A stretch of 64,000 bases of DNA, from the NCBI RefSeq assembly GCF_017355885.1, contig NZ_JAFEUU010000010.1:62001-126000 (forward strand). The letters are read 5' to 3'. The notes beneath the pieces were generated by a model. It was not told where the DNA came from. It ran no database searches and saw only the letters and a program-made list of their open reading frames with translations. Within the stretch, counting starts at the first letter, position 1. The number at the start of each line of letters is the position of its first letter. This stretch comes from Sabulicella rubraurantiaca. Lineage in GTDB: Bacteria > Pseudomonadota > Alphaproteobacteria > Acetobacterales > Acetobacteraceae. Below are positions 29,602-37,813 of this stretch, one piece after another. The translations under genes and the position numbers were made by a program.

Positions 29602-30702
29602 TCACCGGCGCGCCTCGAAATCGATGCGCGGGTCCACCAGCGTGTAGGTGAAGTCGGAGACGATCTGCATCACGAGGCCCAGCAGGGTGAAGATGTAGAG
29701 CGTGCCGAACATCACCGGGTAGTCGCGCCGGATGGCCGCCTCGAAGCCCAGCAGCCCCAGCCCGTCCAGCGAAAAGATGATCTCCACCAGCAGCGCCCCG
29801 GTGAAGAGGATGCCGATGAAGGCCGCCGGGAAGCCCGCGATGATGATGAGCATGGCGTTGCGGAAGACGTGGCCGTAGAGCACGCGCCCCTCCCCTGCCC
29901 CCTTGGCCCGCGCCGTCAGCACGTATTGCTTGTTGATCTCCTCCAGGAAGGAGTTCTTGGTGAGCATGGTGAGGCCGGCAAAGCCGCCGATCACCAGCGT
30001 CAGCGTCGGCAGGGTGACGTGCCACGCGTAATCCAGCGCTCGCTGCCAGAACGGCCAGGCCTCCGATCCGGAGGAGGCGAGGCCGCGCAGGGGAAACCAC
30101 TGCACGAAGGACCCGCCGGCGAAGAGCACCACCAGCAGCACGGCGAAGAGGAAGCCGGGAATGGCGTAGCCCACCAGCACCACCGCCGAGGTCCATAGGT
30201 CGAAGCGCGACCCGTCCCGCACCGCCTTGCGGATGCCGAGCGGGATGGAGATCAGGTAGATGATCAGCGTGGACCAGAGCCCGAGCGAGACGGAGACCGG
30301 CAGCTTCTCGATCACGAGGTCCCAGACGGGCCGGTCCCGGAACAGGGATCGGCCGAAATCGAAGCGCAGATAGCCGCCCAGCATCTCCCAGAAGCGCACA
30401 TGGGCCGGCTTGTCGAAGCCGAAGCTGCGCTCGATTTCCCGCACGATGGCGGGGTCGAGGCCGCGGGCGCCGCGATAGGTGCTGCCGCCGCCACCCTCGC
30501 CCGGCGCCGAGGATGGGGCGCGCGTTTCGCCGCCCCCTTCGCCGGTCAGGCGGCCCATGGTCTGGCCCTGGCCGCGCAACTCAGCCAGCATCTGCTCCAC
30601 CGGGCCACCAGGTGCGAACTGCACCAGGGCGAAGTTGATCAGGATGATGCCGAACAGCGTCGGCACCACCAGCAACAGGCGGCGGAGGAGATAGGCGGTC
30701 AC
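29602..30702 (-). CDS. yejB: ABC transporter permease (YejB type)
   Basis: First channel subunit of the Yej importer (366 residues). It begins [20 protein letters not shown], has the family's long periplasmic insert after helix 1 (residues ~40-100, Gly/Glu-rich here, containing [19 protein letters not shown]), and the EAA loop around [20 protein letters not shown]. The C-terminal [19 protein letters not shown] is diagnostic. It overlaps the yejA stop as ATGA. Confidence 0.94.
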   Translation of the reverse strand: MTAYLLRRLLLVVPTLFGIILINFALVQFAPGGPVEQMLAELRGQGQTMGRLTGEGGGETRAPSSAPGEGGGGSTYRGARGLDPAIVREIERSFGFDKPAHVRFWEMLGGYLRFDFGRSLFRDRPVWDLVIEKLPVSVSLGLWSTLIIYLISIPLGIRKAVRDGSRFDLWTSAVVLVGYAIPGFLFAVLLVVLFAGGSFVQWFPLRGLASSGSEAWPFWQRALDYAWHVTLPTLTLVIGGFAGLTMLTKNSFLEEINKQYVLTARAKGAGEGRVLYGHVFRNAMLIIIAGFPAAFIGILFTGALLVEIIFSLDGLGLLGFEAAIRRDYPVMFGTLYIFTLLGLVMQIVSDFTYTLVDPRIDFEARR

Positions 30703-32537
30703 AGGCCGCGCCGGGCCTCGGCCAAAGCGCGCTCACGCGCCGGGTCCACCCACCAGGAATCGGGGAAGCCAAGGCCGTAGCGAGGCGAGCGCTCGGGGCG
30801 GCCGAACTTGTCCCAAAAGGCCACCCAGAAGGCGCGCAGGTGCCAATTCGGGATGACGTAATGGTGGTGCAGCAGGATGCGGTCGAGGGCGCGAGTGCGG
30901 TGGATCAGCTCCTGCCGATCGGGCGCGTTGATCACCATCTCCACCAGCTCGTCGATCGCGGGGTCGCAGATGCCGATGACGTTCTGCGAACCTGGCTCGC
31001 GCGCGCGGGCACAGGTGAAGTAGTCGCGCTGCTCGTTGCCCGGGGACAAGGACTGGCCCAGCACTTCCATCGTCATGTCGTAGTCGAAGCCATCGATGCG
31101 GACCTGGTACTGCGCCGGGTCCACGGTTCGGACACGCGCCTCGATGCCAAGCCGGCCGAGCCATTGCACGAAGGGCAGCGCCACGCGCTCGAAGGTCGCG
31201 CCGTTCAGCAGGATCTCGAACTCGAAGCGCTGGCCTTGGGCGTTGACGAGGCGGCGGTCGCGCACCGTCCATCCCGCTTGGCGCATGAGCTCGAGGGCAC
31301 GGCGCAGCCCGTCGCGGTTGTTGCCGCTGCCATCGGTGGTAGGCAGGCGGAACTCCGTCGTGAGGACGGATTCAGGGATGCGGCCGCGGAACCCCTCCAG
31401 GATTTCCTTCTCCCGCCCCTGGGGCAGGCCGGAGGAGGCGAGCTCGGAGTTGGAGAAATAGGAGTTGGTGCGGGCGTAGAGGCCGAAGAAGATATTCGCG
31501 TTCAGCCACTCGAAGTCGAAGAGGTGGACCAGCGCCTCGCGCACCCGCGCGTCCTGGAACAGGGGCCGGCGCAAATTCATCACGAAGGCCTGCATGCCGG
31601 TCGGCAATTCGTGGCGGATCGTGTCGCGCTTCACCAGGTCGCGACGCACGGCCGGGAAGTCGTAGCCGGTGGACCAGTTGCGGGCCACGTTCTCCGTGCG
31701 GAAATCGATCTGCCCGGCCTTGAAGGCCTCGAAGGCCACGGTGGCGTCGCGGAAATACTCGAAGCGGATCGCGTCGAAATTGTTGGTGCCGCGCCGCGTG
31801 TTCAGGTCGCGCGCCCAGTAATCCTCCACGCGGCGCAGCGTCAGGCTGCGCCCGGCCTCGAAGCGCTCCAGCCGGTAGGGGCCGGAGCCGAGCGGCACGT
31901 CCAGCAGCGGGCGGGCGAAGTCGCGCCCTTCCCACCAATGCTTCGGCAGCACCTGCAACTGGCCGAGGATCAGCGCCAGCTCGCGGTTCTCGTCGGAGCG
32001 GAAGCGGAAGGTGACCCGGCGCGGCGATTCCGCCACCACCTCCGTCACGTCGGCCCAGTAGGAGCGGTAGAAGGGCCGCCCATGTGTGCGCAGCGCCTCG
32101 AAGGTCCAGGCCACATCCTCGGCGGTGACCGGGCGGCCATCGTGCCAGCGCGCCCCTTCACGCAGTTCGAAGGAAACGCCGCGGCGATCCGCCGGAAGCT
32201 CCACCCATTCCGCGAGGTGGCAGTATTCCGTGCTCGACTCGTCGGCGCTTTCCACCAACAGCGAGTCGTAGAGGTTGGACAGGCCGATCGCGGGGGTGCC
32301 GCGCAGGATAAAGGGGTTGAAGCTGTCGAAGGAGCCGAGGCCGGTCAGCGTCACCTCGCCGCCCTTGGGCGCGTCAGGATTGACCCAGGGCCAATGCGGG
32401 AAATCGCGTGGCAGCGAAGGCTCGCCCAGGAGCGACAGCGCATGGGTCCGCACGGGACCTCCTTGCGCGGCGGCGGAGCCGGCGGCGGCGACGAGGCCGA
32501 ATCCGGCAGCGAAGAGGTCACGGCGCTTCATGACCAT
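30699..32537 (-). CDS. yejA: ABC transporter substrate-binding protein (YejA type)
   Basis: Periplasmic receptor of the Yej importer (612 residues). The N-terminus has a Tat-like signal [20 protein letters not shown]. Mature motifs are typical of Yej[64 protein letters not shown] and the end [16 protein letters not shown]. The start may be ATG 32537 or the ATG two codons later. It is 2 bp downstream of the inositol-phosphatase-family gene and overlaps yejB. Confidence 0.94.
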   Translation of the reverse strand: MVMKRRDLFAAGFGLVAAAGSAAAQGGPVRTHALSLLGEPSLPRDFPHWPWVNPDAPKGGEVTLTGLGSFDSFNPFILRGTPAIGLSNLYDSLLVESADESSTEYCHLAEWVELPADRRGVSFELREGARWHDGRPVTAEDVAWTFEALRTHGRPFYRSYWADVTEVVAESPRRVTFRFRSDENRELALILGQLQVLPKHWWEGRDFARPLLDVPLGSGPYRLERFEAGRSLTLRRVEDYWARDLNTRRGTNNFDAIRFEYFRDATVAFEAFKAGQIDFRTENVARNWSTGYDFPAVRRDLVKRDTIRHELPTGMQAFVMNLRRPLFQDARVREALVHLFDFEWLNANIFFGLYARTNSYFSNSELASSGLPQGREKEILEGFRGRIPESVLTTEFRLPTTDGSGNNRDGLRRALELMRQAGWTVRDRRLVNAQGQRFEFEILLNGATFERVALPFVQWLGRLGIEARVRTVDPAQYQVRIDGFDYDMTMEVLGQSLSPGNEQRDYFTCARAREPGSQNVIGICDPAIDELVEMVINAPDRQELIHRTRALDRILLHHHYVIPNWHLRAFWVAFWDKFGRPERSPRYGLGFPDSWWVDPARERALAEARRGL

Positions 32538-32539
32538 GC

Positions 32540-33328
32540 TTATTGGGGGCGCGGGCCTCCCCCGGCAAGCGAAGCCTTGGCTTCATCGAGCAGCGTGGGG
32601 TCGCCCAGCGCCAGCACGCGTCCGTCGCAGCCCATGCGGAGCGCCTCGCCACCCCATCCGGTCATGGAACCGCCGGCCCCCTCCACCACCGGGACCAGGG
32701 CCGCCCAGTCCCAGGGCTTCAGCGTCGCCTCCGCCACCACGTCCAGGAGGCCGAGAGACAGCAGGCCGTAGAGGTAGCAATCCCCGCCCCAGGAAATGCG
32801 CCGCGCCCCGGCGCGCAGGGCTTCGAAGCCGGCCCGGTCCGCCTCGGGAAACATGTCGGGCGCGGTGCAGGCCAGCTCCGCCTCGGCGAGGCGCTTGCAG
32901 GAACGGGTGCGGACGGGCTGGCCGTTGAAGCGCGTCCCCTCACCCTTCACCCCCAGCCAGCGCTCGCCCAGCACGGGCTGGTCGATCAGGCCGAGCACGG
33001 GTTCGCCCCGGTGCATCAGCCCGATCAGCGTGCCCCAGATGGGCCGTCCGGTGAGGAAGGCGCGCGTGCCGTCAATGGGGTCGAGTACCCACAGCCATTC
33101 GGCATCCGGCCGCTCGGCGCCGTATTCCTCGCCAAGGATGCCGTGATCGGGGAAGCGTTTTCCCAGGAAACCGCGCAGGGCGCGCTCGGCGGCGCGGTCG
33201 GCCTCGGTGACGGGAGAGGCGTCGCCCTTCGCTTCCACCAGCAGGGCGGAACGGAAAAGGGGGCGGATCGCCGCCCCCGCCAGGGCGGCGGCTTCCTCCG
33301 CCGCCGCGACGTATTCCGCCGGGATCAG
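32540..33328 (-). CDS. hisN: Inositol monophosphatase-family phosphatase (histidinol-phosphatase-like), apparently with a CTG start
   Basis: Mg-dependent phosphatase of the IMPase fold; the HisN type acts on histidinol phosphate. Motifs: GILGEEYGAE, WVLDPIDGTRAFLTG (metal ligands) and KPWDWAALVPVVEGAGG. The first canonical start codon is GTG 33238, but in-frame coding similarity continues upstream for 30 residues (LIPAEYVAAAEEAAALAG, then AAIRPLFRSALL), which is the normal first helix. The only start-like codon there is CTG 33328, overlapping the cytochrome stop as CTGA, exactly where ATGA overlaps occur in the following genes. With that start the protein is 262 residues, the usual family length. 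HisN versus another IMPase substrate is not certain. Confidence 0.85.
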   Translation of the reverse strand: MIPAEYVAAAEEAAALAGAAIRPLFRSALLVEAKGDASPVTEADRAAERALRGFLGKRFPDHGILGEEYGAERPDAEWLWVLDPIDGTRAFLTGRPIWGTLIGLMHRGEPVLGLIDQPVLGERWLGVKGEGTRFNGQPVRTRSCKRLAEAELACTAPDMFPEADRAGFEALRAGARRISWGGDCYLYGLLSLGLLDVVAEATLKPWDWAALVPVVEGAGGSMTGWGGEALRMGCDGRVLALGDPTLLDEAKASLAGGGPRPQ

Positions 33329-33861
33329 GGCAGCGGCGCGGGGTTGGCCGCCAGCGTGCGCAGATAGGCGATCACGTCGGCGCGCTGCCCGGTGTTGTTC
33401 AGCCCGGCGAAGGCCATGCGCGTGCCGGCGACGGCGCGGGCCGGGGCGGCAAGGAACTGGTTCAGCGACTCATAATCCCAGGGCTTGTCGGCCAGGGCGC
33501 GCATGGCGTTCGAATAGTTGAAGCCCTGCGTATGGGCATGGTTGGCGCCGACGATCCCGTACAGGTTTGGCCCGACGCCCGAGCGTCCGCCCTCGTTGAA
33601 GGTGTGGCAGGACCCGCAGGCGCGCGTGGCCAGGGTGCGGCCGTTGTCGGCATTGGCGGCGGCCAGGAGCGGCGCGATCGGCTCGATCGTCGGCGCGGCG
33701 GGGGCGGCGGCCTGCTGCGCCGGCGCCGGCTCCCCGACCTGGATGGCCGGGGTGGCCAAACGCTTCGGATGCACGATCTGCTCGCCCACGATACCCGCGC
33801 CCATGAAGGCGATCCCGGCGGTGAGGATGGCCGCGAATGCCTTGTTCAACTCCAGGCTCAT
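33325..33861 (-). CDS. Membrane-anchored c-type cytochrome (cytochrome c-552/CycM type)
   Basis: Electron carrier between the bc1 complex and terminal oxidase in related bacteria. The 178-residue protein has an N-terminal uncleaved hydrophobic helix (about residues 7-27), a flexible Ala/Pro linker (40-65), and one class I cytochrome domain with CGSCH at 82-86 (haem attachment, proximal His 86) and a distal Met 149 in GTRMAFAGL. YGIVGANHAH and YSNAMRAL are also family-typical. It is divergent from pheA and first in the minus-strand string, overlapping the phosphatase gene. Confidence 0.9.
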   Translation of the reverse strand: MSLELNKAFAAILTAGIAFMGAGIVGEQIVHPKRLATPAIQVGEPAPAQQAAAPAAPTIEPIAPLLAAANADNGRTLATRACGSCHTFNEGGRSGVGPNLYGIVGANHAHTQGFNYSNAMRALADKPWDYESLNQFLAAPARAVAGTRMAFAGLNNTGQRADVIAYLRTLAANPAPLP

Positions 33862-33996
33862 GCCGAGCGGACCCTTCTCGTGGCGGGCGCGGGGCGCGGG
33901 TTTGCGCGCCTTCCGGCCCTGGCTTAGACGTTCCGGTCACATAAACCCCGCCGCGCCATCCATCAACCGCCCGCGCGGCTCCGCAACGGACGCAGC

Positions 33997-34842
33997 ATGA
34001 CCGTCATCGCCTTCCAGGGTGTCCCCGGCGCCTATTCCGACCTCGCCTGCCGCCACGCCTATCCCGGCTGGACCACCCTGCCCTGCCCCTCCTTCGAGGC
34101 GGCGATGGAGGCAGTGCGCGAGGGTCGCGCCCAGCGCGCCATGCTCCCCTGCGAGAACAGCCTTGCTGGCCGGGTTCCGGACATCCATCGCCTCCTGCCC
34201 GATTCGGGCTTGGCCGTGGTGGGCGAGCATTACGAGCGCGTGGAGCACTGCCTCCTCGCCCGCGAGGGCGCGACGCTGGAGACGATCCGCCGGGCCCACT
34301 CGCACCCCATGGCGCTCGGCCAGGTGCTGAAGGTGCTGAAGGAGCTGAGCCTGACGCCGGTGATCCAGGCCGACACGGCCGGCGCGGCGGAGATGGTTTC
34401 GCGCGAGGGCGGGCCGGAGGATTGCGCGGTCGCCAGCGCCCTCGCCGCCGAGGTCTATGGCCTGCGGATCCTCCGCCGCAACGTGGAGGACGCGTCGCAC
34501 AACACCACGCGCTTCTACGTCATGGCGACGCGGCCCGAGACCCCGCCCATCGAGGCGCCACACCCGGTCACCACCTTCGTGTTCCGCGTCCGCAACATGC
34601 CGGCCGCGCTCTACAAGGCGCTGGGCGGCTTCGCGACTAATGGCGTGAACATGACCAAGCTCGAATCCTACATGCTGGATGGCGCCTTCACCGCGACGCA
34701 GTTCCTGTGCGACGTGGACGGTCACCCGGACGACCCACGCCTGTTCCGCGCGCTGGAGGAGCTTCGCTTCTTCTCGCGCGAGGTGAAGGTGCTGGGATGC
34801 TATCGCGCGCATCCGTTCCGCGTGGCGCACGAAGGGACGTGA
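33997..34842 (+). CDS. pheA: Prephenate dehydratase
   Basis: Converts prephenate to phenylpyruvate in phenylalanine synthesis. The 281-residue protein is the monofunctional type without a chorismate mutase domain. It begins IAFQGVPGAYSDLACRHAYP, has LPCENSLAG(R) and the catalytic HNTTRFYVMA motif, and ends in an ACT domain (FVFRVRNMPAALYKALGGFA, NMTKLESYML) that should bind phenylalanine for feedback inhibition. Its neighbour across the divergent promoter region is the c-type cytochrome, an arrangement frequently seen in alphaproteobacteria. Confidence 0.95.
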   Translation: MTVIAFQGVPGAYSDLACRHAYPGWTTLPCPSFEAAMEAVREGRAQRAMLPCENSLAGRVPDIHRLLPDSGLAVVGEHYERVEHCLLAREGATLETIRRAHSHPMALGQVLKVLKELSLTPVIQADTAGAAEMVSREGGPEDCAVASALAAEVYGLRILRRNVEDASHNTTRFYVMATRPETPPIEAPHPVTTFVFRVRNMPAALYKALGGFATNGVNMTKLESYMLDGAFTATQFLCDVDGHPDDPRLFRALEELRFFSREVKVLGCYRAHPFRVAHEGT

Positions 34843-34846
34843 CCAT

Positions 34847-34867
34847 CCCTTCCCGCTAAGGGAAGGG
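34847..34867 (+). terminator. Hairpin downstream of pheA
   Basis: An 8-bp perfect stem (CCCTTCCC / GGGAAGGG) with loop GCTAA starts 5 bp after the pheA stop codon. There is no U-tract, so it is a likely but not certain terminator. Confidence 0.5.
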
Positions 34868-34970
34868 CAACGGCGGGACGCCATCCCCCGTTCCCACCGC
34901 GTCCGCAGCCGGGCGGCACACGGGCGTGCTTCGCCCTGCCGCGCCGGCGCCACGCAAGGAGGAACCTGCC

Positions 34971-36188
34971 ATGGCGCGCCGCACCCTGACCGCCGTCTTC
35001 GACAATGAATCCGACGCGCTGCGCGCCCAGGAGGCGCTGGCGGCGCATGGCATCCCCCGCTCCGACGTGGGGCTGCACCAGCGCAGCGGCTCCGCCGCGC
35101 GTCCCGAGGAAGAGAAGGGATTCCTGGAATCCCTCGCCGAATTGTTCCTGCCCGACACTGATCAGCATTCCTACGCCGAGGCTGTGGCGCGCGGCGGCAC
35201 CATCCTCTCCGTGCGCCTCGCCGATGATCGGTGGGAAGAAGCGGCGGACATCCTGGAAGCCAACGGCGCCGTGGACATGGACGAGCGCGAGGCGTCCTGG
35301 CGCTCCGAGGGGTGGAGCGGCCGTCACGACACTGCCCGCGCCGACTACATGAGCGGCCTGCCCGAGCACATGAGCACGCACGCCGGCGCCACCGGCACCG
35401 CGCTGGATCAGCCCGACGGCACCCCCGGCAACCCGCCGGGCACCATGCTGAGCCGCGGCATCGACGAGGCGCTGGGCACCAATATCAGCGGCGCCTATCC
35501 GGAAAACGAGATGGCAGCGCACCATGCCCGCGCCGAGGATGCGCGGCTGCGCGGACGCGACACGGCGACCGGCACGGCCGCGCGCGCCGCGGGCGTCAGC
35601 GGCGTCGCCCCGCATGACCCGGTCGCGACAGGCGACACCGCGCGCGACATGGACCGGACCTTCGGCACGAATCTGGAAGGACGTCCCGACGGGACGCCGG
35701 GCAACCCGCCCGGCACCGAGCTGAGCCGCGGCCTCGACGACGCACTCGGCACGAACATGAGCGGCGCGCGGCCCGGAAACGAAACCTATCGCCGCTCTTC
35801 AGGCGACACGGCGCGCGAGGTGGACGAGACGCTGGGCACGAATCTCGAGGGAAGGCCGGACGGCACCTCCGGCAACCCGCGCGGCACGATGCTGTCGCGC
35901 GGGGTGGATGACGCGCTCGGCACGAATATCAGCGGGGCGCGGCCGGAGAACGAAGCGCCGCGCTCCAGCCGCCGCGACGCGACGATGGAGCGGCGCCGCG
36001 TCCGCTCCTACCTGTGGGACGAGGCCGTGCCGCCCTTCGACGCGGGGCTGGAATCGCAGATGCCCCGGGTGAGCGACGACGCCCTCACTGACCGTAATTA
36101 CGAGGCGAGCGAATCGCGCGAGGCGTCGGAGGAGGCGCGGATCGCGCGCATGCAGCAGGCGCGCGACGAGGCGCGCAACCGCATGTGA
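34971..36188 (+). CDS. Stress-type protein with three long C-terminal repeats (405 residues)
   Basis: ATG 34971 follows a strong AAGGAGGAA. Residues ~1-100 form an alpha/beta domain (LTAVFDNESDALRAQEALAA, SDVGLHQRSG, GTILSVRLADDRWEEAADIL) resembling the general-stress 17M-like domain that senses or packs in stressed cells. After it come three copies of a ~32-residue unit: DGTPGNPPGTMLSRG then (I/L/V)D(E/D)ALGTN(I/M)SGA. A related shorter unit, DTARDMDRTFGTNLEGRP, occurs twice. The C-terminus is Arg/Glu-rich and probably helical. No signal peptide. Likely regulated by general stress, but no promoter motif was identified. Confidence 0.8.
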   Translation: MARRTLTAVFDNESDALRAQEALAAHGIPRSDVGLHQRSGSAARPEEEKGFLESLAELFLPDTDQHSYAEAVARGGTILSVRLADDRWEEAADILEANGAVDMDEREASWRSEGWSGRHDTARADYMSGLPEHMSTHAGATGTALDQPDGTPGNPPGTMLSRGIDEALGTNISGAYPENEMAAHHARAEDARLRGRDTATGTAARAAGVSGVAPHDPVATGDTARDMDRTFGTNLEGRPDGTPGNPPGTELSRGLDDALGTNMSGARPGNETYRRSSGDTAREVDETLGTNLEGRPDGTSGNPRGTMLSRGVDDALGTNISGARPENEAPRSSRRDATMERRRVRSYLWDEAVPPFDAGLESQMPRVSDDALTDRNYEASESREASEEARIARMQQARDEARNRM

Positions 36189-36195
36189 CGCCGGG

Positions 36196-36226
36196 CCGCC
36201 CGGGTGCGTCCTGCGCACCCGGGCGG
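36196..36226. terminator. Bidirectional terminator hairpin
   Basis: A perfect 13-bp stem (CCGCCCGGGTGCG / CGCACCCGGGCGG) with a 5-nt loop fills most of the 45-bp space between two convergent genes (stops at 36188 and 36234). No U-tract is present. Confidence 0.75.
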
Positions 36227-36233
36227 GCTCCGC

Positions 36234-36518
36234 TCAGCGCCCGCGGATGATTTCCACGCCGCCCGGCACGGCCAGGCCGCGCTCCCGCAGGCAGCGGCGC
36301 CAAGCCTGCGCCTCCGCGACGCGAAGGTCGTCGCTGATCACGCCGTCATTGCGGATCTCGAACATCGGATTCACCCGTCGCATCACCTCCCGATACTCGG
36401 GCGAGCGGCGGGCTTCCTCGCGGCAGGCCTGCTGCTCGGGTGTCAGCGGCGGACCGGAGGGCGTGCGCGCGCAGGCAGCAAGAACGAGAAGGGCCGGCAG
36501 GGCCAGGACGATCTTCAT
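36234..36518 (-). CDS. Small lipoprotein, 94 residues
   Basis: The N-terminus MKIVLALPALLVLAACARTP is a lipoprotein signal with lipobox LAAC, so the mature protein starts at Cys 16 and is lipid-anchored. The rest is hydrophilic with two further cysteines (QQACREEARR and RRCLRERGLAV), which could pair in the periplasm. The segment SPEYREVMRRVNPMFEIRND is followed by DDLRVAEAQAWRRCL. Function unknown. Its start overlaps the nudC stop as ATGA, so the two genes are coupled. Confidence 0.75.
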   Translation of the reverse strand: MKIVLALPALLVLAACARTPSGPPLTPEQQACREEARRSPEYREVMRRVNPMFEIRNDGVISDDLRVAEAQAWRRCLRERGLAVPGGVEIIRGR

Positions 36519-37441
36519 GGGGCGGCGAGCCAGTCCTCGATCAAACGGCGGGCGATGCTGTCGACGCGCGGCAGGGCGAAGCCGTGCGCGTCCGGGTTCC
36601 TCACCTGCTCGCGGGTGAACCAGCGCGCATCCTTAAGTTCCTCGGGGTCGATCTGGATCGTCTCGGACAGCGCCTCGGCATGGAAGCCGAGCATGATGGA
36701 GGAGGGAAAGGGCCAGGGCTGGGAGGAATGGTAGTGCACCTGCCCCACCTGGACGCCCGTTTCCTCCAGCACCTCGCGCCGCACCGCTTCCTCCAGGCTT
36801 TCGCCCGGCTCTACGAAGCCCGCGAGGGTTGAGTACATGACGCTGTTGGGGAAGCGGTGCGAATGGCCAAGCAGGCAGGAATCGCCGCGCACCACCAGCA
36901 TGATCACCGCCGGGTCGGTGCGCGGGAAATGCTGCGCGTTGCAGGCGGTGCAGGCGGTGGCGTTGCCGGCGGAGCGCGGTTCGCAGGGCGCGCCGCACAC
37001 GCCGCAGAAGCGGTGCTTCACGCGCCAGTGCATCAGGCCGCGCGCATGGGCGAGCATGCTGGCCTCGCCGGGCGGCAGCATTCCGGCGACGGCGCGCAGA
37101 TCGTGGAAGGTGCCCATGGAAGGCGGCAGCAGCGGCAGCGGATCATCCGCCGCCGAGCAATCCACCGCGAAGACCGCGCGCTCCTCAAGCAGCCCAAGCA
37201 GGGCCCAGGGGCCGCCCGCCATGCGGACGGAGGACGCAGTCTCGCCGGTCAGCATCACCGCCTCGGGCTTGCCATCCTCGACGCCGAGCAGGAGCGAGCG
37301 GGCGCGCCAGACCGGGATGAAGAGCGAGGCCGGGTCGTCGAAAGCGGCGGCCACGAAGGCTTCCTCGTCCCGCCGGCCGGAGGCGCGGTCGAGCGGAGAG
37401 CCGGTATAGGCGTTGGGACGGCTGGCGGGAAAGGAAAGCAT
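36515..37441 (-). CDS. nudC: NAD(+)/NADH pyrophosphatase
   Basis: Hydrolyses NAD(H) and can remove NAD caps from RNA. The 308-residue protein has an N-terminal domain, a four-Cys zinc ribbon (FCGVCGAPCEP and ACTACNAQHFPRTDPAVI), and a complete Nudix box GFVEPGESLEEAVRREVLEE followed by TG. The SQPWPFPSSIM motif after the box is the NudC signature. ATG 37441 is preferred from the alignment of MLSFPASRPNAYTGSPLDR with homologues; the frame is open six codons further upstream. Confidence 0.93.
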   Translation of the reverse strand: MLSFPASRPNAYTGSPLDRASGRRDEEAFVAAAFDDPASLFIPVWRARSLLLGVEDGKPEAVMLTGETASSVRMAGGPWALLGLLEERAVFAVDCSAADDPLPLLPPSMGTFHDLRAVAGMLPPGEASMLAHARGLMHWRVKHRFCGVCGAPCEPRSAGNATACTACNAQHFPRTDPAVIMLVVRGDSCLLGHSHRFPNSVMYSTLAGFVEPGESLEEAVRREVLEETGVQVGQVHYHSSQPWPFPSSIMLGFHAEALSETIQIDPEELKDARWFTREQVRNPDAHGFALPRVDSIARRLIEDWLAAP

Positions 37442-37496
37442 CGCGCCGGACCCTGCCACGGGGCGGACCCGCGCGGAAGGGGACGGCGCCTGCCGG

Positions 37497-37628
37497 TCAG
37501 GCCAGGAAGTAGCCGATCACGAAGGCGGCGATCACGAGGGCAAGGCCCCAGATCAGCACGTTCCGGTTCAGCGTCTTGCGGTCGCCCTGGCGGGCCTCGA
37601 CCTTGTTCAGGGGTTCGGGCGCGTTCAT
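37497..37628 (-). CDS. Small single-pass membrane protein, 43 residues
   Basis: A short reading frame starting ATG 37628 encodes MNAPEPLNKVEARQGDRKTL followed by NRNVLIWGLALVIAAFVIGYFLA. The first half is hydrophilic and the second half is one clear membrane helix ending at the C-terminus, so the N-terminus probably lies in the cytoplasm. It sits between nudC and the SRP RNA gene. No strong Shine-Dalgarno is visible. The gene is easily missed because of its size; I believe it is real because of the clean amphipathic layout and codon use, not from recognised homology. Confidence 0.55.
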   Translation of the reverse strand: MNAPEPLNKVEARQGDRKTLNRNVLIWGLALVIAAFVIGYFLA

Positions 37629-37690
37629 GCCGGGGCAACGCTGCCTAGGCTTCCGGGGTTGCTTCGGAGCCTCCGAAGGGCGATATGGGG

Positions 37691-37795
37691 GGCGGAAGGT
37701 CGGCGGTGGACGGGCTCCCCGCCAACCCGGTCAGGTCCGGAAGGAAGCAGCCGTAACGGGTTCTCGCCCGGGTCATTCACCGGCCTTCCACCGCG
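37691..37795 (+). ncRNA. ffs: Bacterial small signal recognition particle RNA (4.5S-type)
   Basis: The sequence contains the conserved SRP domain IV: GGTCAGGTCCGGAAGGAAGC, then AGCCGTAACGGG, which is the Ffh-binding loop with the GGAA tetraloop and the asymmetric internal loop. Flanking arms (GCGGAAGG on the left, CCTTCC and ACCGC on the right) pair to close the hairpin, giving about 100 nt. Its position just upstream of dnaX is typical for alphaproteobacteria. Exact 5' and 3' ends are estimated from base pairing. Confidence 0.93.
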
Positions 37796-37813
37796 TTTCA
37801 TCCCAGGGGGGCC

